This document shows, piece by piece, positions 54,577 through 64,000 of a stretch of 64,000 nt of DNA. Under the pieces are notes generated by a model that saw only the letters and a program-made list of their open reading frames with translations, ran no database searches and was not told the DNA's origin. Each line of letters opens with the position of its first letter. Within the stretch, counting starts at the first letter, position 1. Location: assembly GCA_963377175.1 (NCBI GenBank), contig CAUJNA010000190.1:1-64000 (forward strand), written 5' to 3'. Origin of the DNA: Effrenium voratum (lineage: Eukaryota; Sar; Dinophyceae; Suessiales; Symbiodiniaceae). Both the position numbers and the translations under genes were made by a program.

Positions 54577-54624
54577 GCTATGGAGCACTACACTGATGGG
54601 TCTGACCTGAAGCGTGTCATGCCG
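54577..54624 (+). CDS. CHC: Clathrin heavy chain exon 30
   Basis: Encodes AMEHYTDGSDLKRVMP, matching ALEHFTDLYDIKRAVV. The 3' end is less certain: a GT donor at 54625 keeps frame with exon 31. Confidence 0.88.
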
Positions 54625-56252
54625 GTGGCCTCAGCCGGTGGGTCAGCATTCCAAGTTGGAACCCGAATGCCCCGGATCGGACCATTGCCCTCTGGAATTT
54701 TCCTGGTGGCATGGCAAGGTGGGAGGGTGCTCACATGGAGCACTTTCTTGTCCTGCCAAGAAGTCGAAGGTAGCGAATATGCCAGGCTTGCACGCCTGAC
54801 ACGTGAAACATCTCTCGGGTTTGTCTTCCCCCCCTGTCAACCCATACTGAGAAGCAGCCTCCCTTCGGGAGGCAGCCTCCTGAAGGCGTTGCCGTGGGTG
54901 TGTGCTAAAGCGACGGACCTCTGGCAATGTCCTTGCAATGTGGGTGTGGTTCTTGGACGGTGCACTTTTCAGCTTGGTTTAAAGAGAAACGCAAAGGACT
55001 TTGTGATTTTGACACATGCCCATGTCCTTCTGACTTCCTTTGAACACCTCCTAGGATTTGGGGAAACCTCCCACGCCCCATGCTGATGTTGCTGGTCTGA
55101 AGATCAATGTTTGCAATTAGGATTGGTTGTGCCCTGTGACAGACCACCCAAATCTGGGCAAGTTCTGAGTCACAATCTGGAACTAAGGAATCCCCAGTAC
55201 GGTTTTAGTTCCGTCATCATGCTTTAGCTGGATTGAACCTGGATGGGTTGTACATTGGATGGCTCAAACCAAGCTGACACAAAAAAACACATGGAACCCA
55301 AGGAGGTTGCAAAGGATAACCTCTAATCAATTTGCAACACGGTTGGGGACCAAACAAGCTGTCGGGCCAACAGGTACAGGTATGTATATATATATATATT
55401 AGTACATACCTAGAAGGAATATTTTAGAAAAACAAAGGAGTGTTCCAAGTACCCAATATTTTAAATTTGCCTTTGACCTTGGAGCCACCCAGTAGGTTTC
55501 CGGCACACGTATTGATGTGCAAAGCGCTCAGACACTCCGCCTGAGGTTTGAGCCCATGAAATACAACATACGAAACGCTTGCCGGTTTGCTCCGTCCACA
55601 TCAGTATTTGTAAACAAGAAGCGAGCTTAGCTTTGGAGAACTGTTGCTACTTGCTCCAGCCCATGCCATTCGTCCAAGTTACGCACTCCGATGGATTAAA
55701 GGCCCAGGTCCAGCGATTCGAACCGCCTGTGTCTCAGGATGCATGCTCATCAGATGACGCCCGAGTTCTTGCGGCTCGGTGGCAGGCTTTTGCACGGGGC
55801 AGCATGCGTTGGGAACATCATTGGGGCTTTGTTCGCAAACCAATGCCGAAAACCCGCGCATGGTGCGTCTCGGTTTGAGGAAATCCTGTTTTTGGGTTGG
55901 ACACAAAGGACAACCTAAAGAAACCCAACCATTCTCCGGGTTCCCCATGTCAGCTTGTGTTCAGCTCCTGAGTTCTCGTCGGTGAGTTTTCATCAAGTGG
56001 AAATGTGTCAAGCCTAGTCCATCCTTTGTGGACATCTTCAGGTTTTGAATTCGAAAAGACGAGCGCATCATTTGGCAGCTGCCAACTTGCACGCATGCTT
56101 GTCATTTCTGTTTTCTCCAGGTTTTTCAATTGGTAGATTGCCAGTTTGCTGGGGCAATTTCGTGTTGATTGGATTCTTAGTGGGCACCAAGATTTCACAC
56201 TCCCCTGTGAATCCCGAGGTTGGGGATTCCTTTCGGCTTGTCCATTGGCAAG

Positions 56253-56327
56253 GTTCTAGATCCGGGCTCGGCGCATGCTCAGCCCGCTCTGAGGATCCAG
56301 TACTTCTCGCGGCTCGCACCAGACACC
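56253..56327 (+). CDS. CHC: Clathrin heavy chain exon 31
   Basis: Encodes VLDPGSAHAQPALRIQYFSR then LAPDT, matching THAIEPQALVEFFGTLSSE of plants. The 5' edge is uncertain (an AG at 56281-56282 would shorten it and require another microexon). GC donor at 56328. Confidence 0.72.
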
Positions 56328-57068
56328 GCAGGGGCCTCGGATGGGTCCGATGGATGGCTCGGAAGAGCACGCGGCTCAAAAATTGGAGTCGCGGCTCTTG
56401 CGAAGGGACTTGGTGAACCAACTTCACCCGGCTGAAGGTTCCGTGTTGGTTGATAAGTTGATCACCCAGTCTGAGGTTCGCCTGAAAGTGGAGCAGGTTT
56501 CGTGAGTGCCTTTGCCTCTAGAAGGAGTCCACTGACCAGGAAGTCCATTTCGGGAGAAAAAGTCTTTTTGGGGCTCCATGCTCATTTCTGATGAGAGCAA
56601 CATTTTGATATCACGGGGCTTGCTGTCCCTGGACCATTTCGTTCCGTCACGGCGTGCCTGACGTCACAGCGTGTCTTGAAGCTCAGAAGTGAGTTTCAAC
56701 ACCAAACCGGGGGTTGCCCTCTAAATGGGTCTAACCGGGAAGCCTTGGTAGGTCATCGATTGGGGTTTTGGTCTGTATCGCCTTCATTCAACCAGTGAAC
56801 TCCACACGTGGAACCAGATAGAAAGTCCCTAAAGGGAACTTCCAAATACCCTCAAGCCACGGGAGTCCTGAAACAGGTGGATATCAACAGAGCACCATGC
56901 CCTTTGCGTTGATTTTAAGGGACAAGCCTTTCCCTGTACCCGTCAGTTCTTTACCCAGGTAGAGTGTGATGCAACCATCAGTTACTACCCCAAGTTTCCC
57001 GTCAGTGACTACACACGCGTTCGGGCCGATGTCCCCCTGGGCAAGCCATTTCCGGTCGAAGATTCGAG

Positions 57069-57131
57069 GCCTTGGAGTGCCTCACGGATCTCATGCGTCA
57101 CAACCGACAGAACCTGCAGGTGGCGGTGAAG
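57069..57131 (+). CDS. CHC: Clathrin heavy chain exon 32
   Basis: Encodes ALECLTDLMRHNRQNLQVAV then K, matching [22 protein letters not shown]. GC donor at 57132. Confidence 0.94.
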
Positions 57132-57735
57132 GCGCTGAAACGCGACGAAACGGCGACGAGACGCGACGAGACGCGAAAAGGTGTGAAAAGGGGGCTGACA
57201 AGGGCGGCATTTGGGTTGTGCTGGGTTCATTTTTCCCGTTTGGGGGGTTTTTGCGTGCTTCGGGGGTTTCGGGGGTGCCCACTTTGGCACTTGGCTCAGA
57301 GACTGGTGCCCACGAGGCCGATTTGGCCTGGAGGGTCCGACTCAGTTTGACACTTTTTCCCTTCCCCGTAGAATGAAACCCTCCCCCCTAAGAAATGATG
57401 GATGAAACAAAAACAACTTGGGGAACGAAGGAACGGATCAGGTCGCAGGGTTGGCTTGCAAGGGTTTATGTATTTGGGGCAGAAATCACATCTTGCCCAA
57501 CACAAACTGTGAGGGCGAACCATCTTGAGCAAAGTTGCTCACCGGAGTATGTGTCATTTTTTAAAGGGCACCAACATGAACACCGACCATGAGGGGTTCC
57601 TATTTTCGACACGACAGACGCCGGCACTGCAACTCGCTTGAATGGAGGCCGAAAAGGCAAATTGTAGCTGGAGGTAGGCATGATTTCCAAGGAGTTGGAT
57701 CTGAGACGCAGGATTGAACACTGTGCAACTTGCAG

Positions 57736-57811
57736 GTGGCCATCCAGTACCACGAGCAGATCGGAGCAGTGAAGATTGTCGAGATGTTTGAAAGCTTCGG
57801 GTCCAACGAAG
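57736..57811 (+). CDS. CHC: Clathrin heavy chain exon 33
   Basis: Encodes VAIQYHEQIGAVKIVEMFES then FGSNE plus one base, matching [25 protein letters not shown]. GC donor at 57812. Confidence 0.95.
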
Positions 57812-58505
57812 GCCGTTCCGACTCGAAGCGAGCCGGCTCTCGGCTGGAGCCGCGGAACTGGGCCCAAGACTCCGGTTGCAAAGAATTTCCCTCCGCTCAG
57901 CAGGGATTGTAGGTGAGGGCAGAACGATCCTCTAAAGACGGGTCAGTCGAACCACGAGTCTGTGGGATGTGGGCCTCCAAGAGTAGCATCACTTGCGTGA
58001 CTTGGGCGTTGAAGCAGCCATTTTAAGGGTTTCTTTGTGTGGCAAGGACATGTTTGGGACCAATCCAATTTTTCCCCCAAGTACATCTGGCACGGATTTT
58101 ACATTTCTTATCTCCCAACATGTGCTTGTGTAGCCACGACTGCCCGTCTGTGGTCTTAAGGGGCCTTTGAGTGCTTGAACAATCGCTTCCGGCACTGTTT
58201 TAGCTTTGACAGCTCACGTTCGGGTAGTATTCGTTTGAAGGGAAGCCTGTCAAACTCGCCATGGCTTGCGACTTGGTTGATTTGCAAAGGGGGAATCCAC
58301 TGCAGGCATGCCTTTTGGGTATTGCCTTTGCTTCCTTCTCGTTTCCCCTCAGCAGCTATCCAAAAGTTCCCAGCACTGTTGATGCGGTTCGCTCAAAATT
58401 GATAGCCATATGGGTTCAACAGTGCTGAACCATTCTCTTCCACCACAAGCAAGCGCAAGCGTGTCATCAAGCCTGACTTAATCCACCACTCACAGCGCGT
58501 TGGAG

Positions 58506-58541
58506 GCATTTTCTACTTCCTCGGTGCAATTTTGAACACCA
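58506..58541 (+). CDS. CHC: Clathrin heavy chain exon 34
   Basis: Encodes IFYFLGAILNT with partial codons at both ends, matching LFYFLGSIVNF. GC donor at 58542. Confidence 0.93.
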
Positions 58542-58758
58542 GCGCGGGCGCCAGTGCCGGATCGAGGAGCGGAAGTGTCAAAATGCTTCGAACGAAGGTG
58601 GGGGACTCCTGTCAAGGCAAGTCATCCGATTTGGCGGCCATGCTTTTGGTTGCCTCAGCCGCTTATTTTGCTTTTTTGCCGCACCTGACAAATGCTTATG
58701 ATGCAGCTATGGAGCGATTCCTGCGAATTGGCCAAGTGGAGCCAAGTGTTTGGCCGAG

Positions 58759-58793
58759 GCACCGATCCGGATGTGCACTTCAAGTACATTCAG
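58759..58793 (+). CDS. CHC: Clathrin heavy chain exon 35
   Basis: Encodes [11 protein letters not shown], matching [11 protein letters not shown] almost exactly. GC donor at 58794. Confidence 0.95.
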
Positions 58794-59371
58794 GCCGGAC
58801 TCACCTGCCGGTGTGGTGGTGGTGTGGTGGAAAGCGCGCGGGAGTTTTGGCGCCAAGGTGTTTTTTTCCATAGAGTCTGGTGGCCGATTCCATCATTTTG
58901 AGCGATCTCTTGAAAAGGTGGTTTGGTTCCGTTGTGCGCGAGAGGTGGGACCGATGTCTGACCCCGCCCATTGCAGAAGGATCAGCAGCTTGGCGCCGCT
59001 GGGGGTTCAGTCTTGTCATTTCTGGGTTGAAGCGCCCAATTTTCCTCGGGTTTTGCAGGGAGCACGTGGCAAAACGTGCAGAAAGTGGCAAGCCTGGCAA
59101 ACGCACATGCCACAACAGCAAAAGTAGGAGTTGTGTGCAAGGCAATACCGTTACGCTCAACCTGTCTTGATTGTTTTGTTTCTTCAACATTTTAAAGGTC
59201 GGAGTGAACCCAGCCGGGGGCCGTTTCTCTGTAAACACGCGAACGTATAGAAGCCTTTGAACCTACACCTACAACACGGCTAACTTCTTTTTTGTGCATA
59301 CATTTCTTGTTGTAAACGTTTGGTCAAAACTTTTCAGCATACCCTCGACCCTGTGCCTTGAAAAGCGGAAG

Positions 59372-59401
59372 GCGGCCAGCCGTGTGGGCAACATGCAGGA
59401 G
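59372..59401 (+). CDS. CHC: Clathrin heavy chain exon 36 (30-nt microexon)
   Basis: Encodes AASRVGNMQE, matching AACKTGQIKE. GC donor at 59402. Identified because it is the exact piece needed between exons 35 and 37. Confidence 0.88.
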
Positions 59402-60413
59402 GCGGTTTCGCCTCGAATCGTCGGGTGTGTCGCGTCCTGGTGTGTCGTGTCGCTTGACCCCGCAAATGTGGTTGGCTTCCACACGCAGTCAAGGGTTCCA
59501 ACATTTTCAGACCCAGGTGGGTTCGAAGAGGTTCTCTTCGCTTGCACTCTAAGAATGTGTGTGGCATCTTGGAATCCAGTGGCCAAAAACTTATGCAGGG
59601 TCGTCCAAAGAAAGGACAAGGACTCCTCTGATTTACTTCCGGTTTCACGAGAAACCTACATCCAAAACCCCCAAATCCTTGTCGTTTTCGGACAGTTGGC
59701 CGCAGCGACTGCTTCGGAGCCATGGTCTCCCGTGCAAAGGATCTTCCAGGTTTTGGAAGGAAAGGGTCGACTACTTCCCTGCACAATTGATATGGAATGC
59801 AGAAAGGGGGGGCATTCTTGTCATGGTTTCAGGGTTCCGGGTTCTTGAACACAGCTTCTGATCTTGCGAGATGGGTTTGCCTCAAATAGAGGAGCATCAA
59901 AAATGGTAAGTTTCCTCTTGGTTTTCATTTAGACCAGCCCCAAGAGGGTACACTGAAAAACATACACACCCGCATTCACAGAGGTTCCGCAGCGCAGAGT
60001 CCTGGAACTCAAGACTGAGCACGTAAGTCTCGGAAGTCTTCATAGATTTCTTTGCATCTAATGACTAGCACCTGTTTGGAACCCATATCTCTATAATATG
60101 TATAATACATATATATATATACATACACAATAATATTGCAAGCCCATTTAGGGCCATCCAAAGTAAGTGACCGAGACACCCCACAAAGGCTTGATTTCCT
60201 TTTGCTTTCTCTGAAAGCAAACCAAGCATCTAGAAGGCGTTCTTGATGGGTTATCCTCTAGCGCCACCCAAATTACAGTAGCCAGGCACAAAGGGGGAAA
60301 TACTTTAAAGGGGCAACAACTGTCATGTATATATATATATATTTATTGCACCTGGGGTGCTAGGGAGCTTTCCTAAACACCGATGGTTTGTTGTCACTCG
60401 CGTCGGTTCACAG

Positions 60414-60452
60414 GTGGAGCGGGTCTGCAGGGAGTCGCAGGTCTACGATCCT
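60414..60452 (+). CDS. CHC: Clathrin heavy chain exon 37
   Basis: Encodes VERVCRESQVYDP, matching VERICRESNCYDP. GC donor at 60453. Confidence 0.95.
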
Positions 60453-61620
60453 GCAGGGCTGCTCAGCAAGCTGCAGCCAGCTGCTTGAGTCACGTCACTC
60501 GTTGGAACCGTCCGAAGGCAGCTTCCCTTTCAACTACTGAGGAACTCCGCCAAAAAGACAGTCGCAACCAAGGCAAAGTAGATACAACCTGATTTGCCTT
60601 GGTTCATTGCCTTGACACCAGCCCGTCAGAAGAGCAAAGGCGGGCAACAACCCAGTTCAGTCCGCCACCGCCTACCTCTGAAGGGATCAGACACCACAGG
60701 CTGTTGTGGGATATGAGCTCTGGAAACGACACATATTGTTTCTTCCAGTAACGAGGAATCAATTTACTTTGTACACTTTTTTTCAAGTGAGTGTGTCGAG
60801 ATGAGCCTCTGGGCATCGCACGCGTTTGCGAGTTGGATGCAAGTGGGGAGCAAATTTTTAGCTAGATTTCAGGGCCTCTGGAGGCATTCGGAAATGAGGC
60901 CTTTTGCTTGAATGCGGCTTCAGGGGACGCGTTGGACGCTAACATCCTGGGTCTTCCGTGGACGAATCTTCAAGCACCGTGCTCTGCCGTGTGGAAGCCA
61001 ATGTTGACACTGGCCGAAAGCTTTTCTAAGCGCAGATCATGTGACAAGAGTTGGCTCGGATCCCTTCTCGGTTTCACGCGCAGCGACTTGGGCCTGCTTA
61101 GCTTCAAGCTTCACGCTCTGCCGACCTCTTGCGACGGAGCTCTCCGCAGACTTTCTGTTTTGCAATTCACTGTGGCGCAAGATACTGTGGTTTGCCCACA
61201 TTCCTGGGAACAAAACAAAGGAAACAAGACTCATCCTTCCACCAGAACCCATTTCGGGGGGCTCCATATATGTGTCAAAACAGGCGCACCTCCCCTCGAA
61301 CCTGCAGGGGCATGCTCAAAAAACACGAACCCATATACCGTTATTTCTCAAATTAGAGGAACCCCGAAATGTATCCTTTTAGTTTCCCTTCAAAGCCAAG
61401 GAGGGGACCCCTGTCGCAGTTGGAGGCAATCTCCCCTTTTTGTCTGGGGTTTATGGCACCCGCAAGGCACAAAGCCAAGGCCAATTGATGGGTATGTGTC
61501 AAAGTGGAGGCACCCCCTCCCGCCAACCCCAAACTGGTGGTTTCCCACCGTAATTTCCCCGCCCTCAACAAAAAGACACATTCTTTTGGTTCCCGCCCCT
61601 TGCCATCTCCGCTTGCCCAG

Positions 61621-61655
61621 AGCGCCGTGAAGAATTTCCTGAAGGAGGCCAAGCT
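61621..61655 (+). CDS. CHC: Clathrin heavy chain exon 38
   Basis: Encodes [11 protein letters not shown] plus two bases, matching [12 protein letters not shown]. GC donor at 61656. Confidence 0.94.
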
Positions 61656-62826
61656 GCCTGGGCCCCAGCTGAGGGCGTTGGGCCAACGCTGGGGGTCTGA
61701 GTGAAAGGGGTCAAGTATTGATGCACACGCTTTTTCCTATGGGTCATGACTTAGTTTGGTTTCCAAGGGCGCCCCCCACATTCAAAGTATTTGGCCGGAT
61801 AGAGTAAGCATGTCGCAACCAGTTGTTTGAACGGGCACCATATGAGATTTCGTTTTACCTTCGGGGGGCATGGTCGGACTGCTCGAGGGCCCAAAGTTAC
61901 AAGAGATGGAGCCGGATCGGACGAAACTAAGGGAGGCGAAAGACGCCGCAGCGTGTGATTTGATGCATCTTGTTAAACGGCATCAAGGCGGATGTCCAGT
62001 GGTTTGGAACCTTTGCTGACCGGAAACCGAACGGAGATCAGCCTCTTGCAGGGGGCCTAGTTTGGGAAACACCTATGTACACCGGGCTAAGCGGTTGATA
62101 CGTCTGAGGGGAGATTGGTTGAGGCTCTTGATTCAGGCCCAATGTGTTTACCTCACAAAGAGCGGCTTGTAACTGTAGAGTGGACTTGCTCCGAACCAAG
62201 AACAGTTCGCAAATCGAGGGATCAAGTTCTGTTTTGCTTACCTATTGCGTCCTGTGGATGTAGGTTCCCCCCAGTCTTTCTCGCTTAGTGACTCGCTGGG
62301 GCACATTCGATTGCCTTCATTGCCCTGTGCTCTGTGCTACGTTGGACTATACGACTTGCCCTGACCATAGGTTGGGTCAGAACTTCCAGTTTACGACACA
62401 TTTGGCAGGGCCATGGGGGAACTCACTAAATTTGCAAAAAAGAAAACGGCCATGGCAATTTTGACCGCCCATGCGAGAGCTCACAGAACCCGTTGCACAG
62501 CCCTGCCAACAATGTGACAAGCACCATTCCCATGCGGACAATCGGGCAGCGCCCAAAGCCGCCATTGGCCACTTGAGCAGGTTCTACTGCTTGGTTTTGA
62601 GTTGCCACTTTTGGTGATACCAAGGAAATCCTTTGCAACCTGGGCAAATACTCGTGGAGATGGGAATCCCACATTGCACTTTGGCATCACGGAAAGGTTA
62701 CTCCCCTCCGGATGAACACGGAACCCCAAAAACCCATCAGTTTTTAGAGGCAGACATTTTGGGGCCTCCCTTTGTGGGTTTCCACGCAGTTGCATTGGTT
62801 GAGCTCGGCCAATGCTTCGCCCGGAG

Positions 62827-62878
62827 GCCGGATCCTCGGCCGTTGATCTACGTCTGCGACCTTCATGACTTCGTGGAG
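62827..62878 (+). CDS. CHC: Clathrin heavy chain exon 39
   Basis: Encodes PDPRPLIYVCDLHDFVE, matching TDQLPLIIVCDRFDFVH. GA donor at 62879. Confidence 0.94.
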
Positions 62879-63466
62879 GAGTCGCTAGTGAATGGGACCT
62901 AGACCTCGAGCTCTTTTCTTGGAAGTCTTGAACAGATTGGTTTCATGGATGCTCTTTTCTACCCCATTGTCTCATTTCGATGACCAAAGGGACAAGTATC
63001 TGGAACCCCATGTGGGCCATTTGGAACCGGTTCCAACATTTCGGTGATCTCGTTCCAAGAAGCATCATTGCGTTTGGCCCGTGATCTGGTCACGGCTGGG
63101 TTCTGTGTCACAAATTTGGGTGGACACGCAGCGTTGAAGAGTTTGCGGAGGAATGTTCCTGCTGGGTCGCTCTTTTGGCATATTATTTTCGTGGCACTTT
63201 CATTTGTCTGCGCAAGTTTGGGAATCCTATGGTTCTGAAAGAGAACTTTTCAGTTGCCGACCGCAAACCTGACCTTTCGATTGTCAATTCGGCCCTGTGT
63301 TTCTGGGTGTGGAGTCATCGCTTCACGTGACTCTCAATGCACTCCGGAATGCCACGTCTTAGTTCAGGTAGTTGCAACCAACCTGGGCTTACCCAAACCT
63401 GAACCATTTGGACTCTTGGAGTAGACCATCACAAACTCATAGAACGTTGATTTGGTCCAGCACCAG

Positions 63467-63514
63467 GAGCTCACAGACTACCTCTACAAGAACTCGCTGA
63501 TGAAGTACATCGAG
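63467..63514 (+). CDS. CHC: Clathrin heavy chain exon 40 (last recognised)
   Basis: Encodes ELTDYLYKNSLMKYIE, matching DLVLYLYRNNLQKYIE. GC donor at 63515. The next exon (YVQKVNP region) should follow, probably beyond the window. Confidence 0.93.
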
Positions 63515-64000
63515 GCTCGCCCGCGAGTTCAACTTTCGTAGGCCTCACCGCAATGCGCACGTGGCCTTTCAGCGACGTGCCAAGGCATGGCTTGCCCGGA
63601 TTCCCGCACGTGTGGAAACCAGTACGGACCCAGCAATGGCTCGTTCGAGTGAAAACAAACGTTTGCATGTATCTGACCATCGGAAGTATCCGCATCATAG
63701 CTTGGGTGGGTTCCGGTCTGCCACGGAGGTCAAACATGCTCAGGTCCGCCCTCTGAGCTGTGTGTCAGTCAACGCGAGTTTGGAAGGAGTTGTTCTTTGC
63801 AATCAGAGGAAAGGCGTAAACACGCGCACAGATGGGCATATATTTCCAATACAAACTCGGGCGATTTGTTTCCCCAAGTCACGGGAGACGGGCCGCGATT
63901 GTCCCAGAAATAGTCTCGACTTCAATGGGTTTGCCAGCTTAGTTTGACCCCTCATCCTCCCGCAAACAACCCTGATTATCCTCCCAAAAGCAAGCGTGGT

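Larger units (their letters stand above)
19445..63514 (+). other. CHC: Clathrin heavy chain gene, 40 exons recognised, incomplete at both ends
   Basis: Clathrin heavy chain forms the triskelion leg of the coat on endocytic and trans-Golgi vesicles; it has an N-terminal beta-propeller that binds adaptors, followed by an alpha-solenoid leg. Forty + strand exons, in order, spell a continuous 799-residue reading (2,397 nt, no stop) that aligns with about residues 25-800 of the ~1,675-residue animal and plant proteins. Landmarks: [113 protein letters not shown]. Exons are 29-117 nt, about 5% of the span. Donors are GC in 30, GA in five (exons 6, 8, 16, 21, 39) and GT in five (4, 10, 17, 18, 30). 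Acceptors are all AG. Start exon and second half lie outside what I can see. AGG at both junctions makes some boundaries ambiguous by one or two bases. Confidence 0.93.

Noticed and set aside
63740..63800. Possible clathrin exon 41 (VSVNASLEGVV resembling QKVNPSRLPVV)
   Set aside because: No acceptor gives the right phase after exon 40 and the resemblance is weak.

Overview
The window looks like nuclear DNA of a dinoflagellate. The strongest evidence is one host gene, clathrin heavy chain. I could rebuild 40 consecutive coding exons on the + strand, from 19445 to 63514. All 40 exons follow AG acceptors, 36 of them with G as the first exon base. The donors are mostly GC (30), with five GA and five GT. 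This splice code, the very small exons (29-117 nt) and the very low coding density are dinoflagellate traits. I cannot name the species.

Layout. (1) 1-16.4 kb is a GC-rich, repeat-choked accessory region. It holds foldback elements, hairpin families, 25-bp, 27-bp and 17-bp tandem arrays, and a 1.3-kb composite block present twice. Scattered among these are decayed intronless coding sequences that look virus-derived: two copies of a long fibre-like protein in opposite orientation, a four-gene minus-strand cluster (fibre, YVDSRKR protein, AT-hook protein, RWFRKTYPSYN protein), and a zinc-repeat/PD-(D/E)XK nuclease pseudogene. Most carry frameshifts. (2) 16.4-19.4 kb is unique sequence with no gene I can support. 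It probably contains the missing first clathrin exon or exons. (3) 19.4-63.5 kb is the clathrin heavy chain gene, still open at the right edge, covering roughly the first 800 of about 1,675 residues. Its introns hold a complete-looking tyrosine-recombinase retrotransposon (20798-27866) and large simple-sequence arrays: TACA (0.7 kb), TCCA/CACC (3.1 kb), GT, TGGG and a TCTGTGCG octamer.

The retrotransposon has gag, then RT/RNase H, then a tyrosine recombinase. The terminal repeats are in the split order A1-ORFs-B1-A2-B2. A cytosine-5 methyltransferase-like module lies inside the RNase H domain. The element sits in the intron between clathrin exons 2 and 3, in the same orientation as the gene.

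There is no operon logic. The host gene encodes the clathrin coat subunit; everything else is mobile, viral-like or repetitive DNA. Exon calls rest on family resemblance read by eye plus splice-consistent reading frame: the 40 exons sum to 2,397 nt, exactly 799 codons with no stop. No database search was run.
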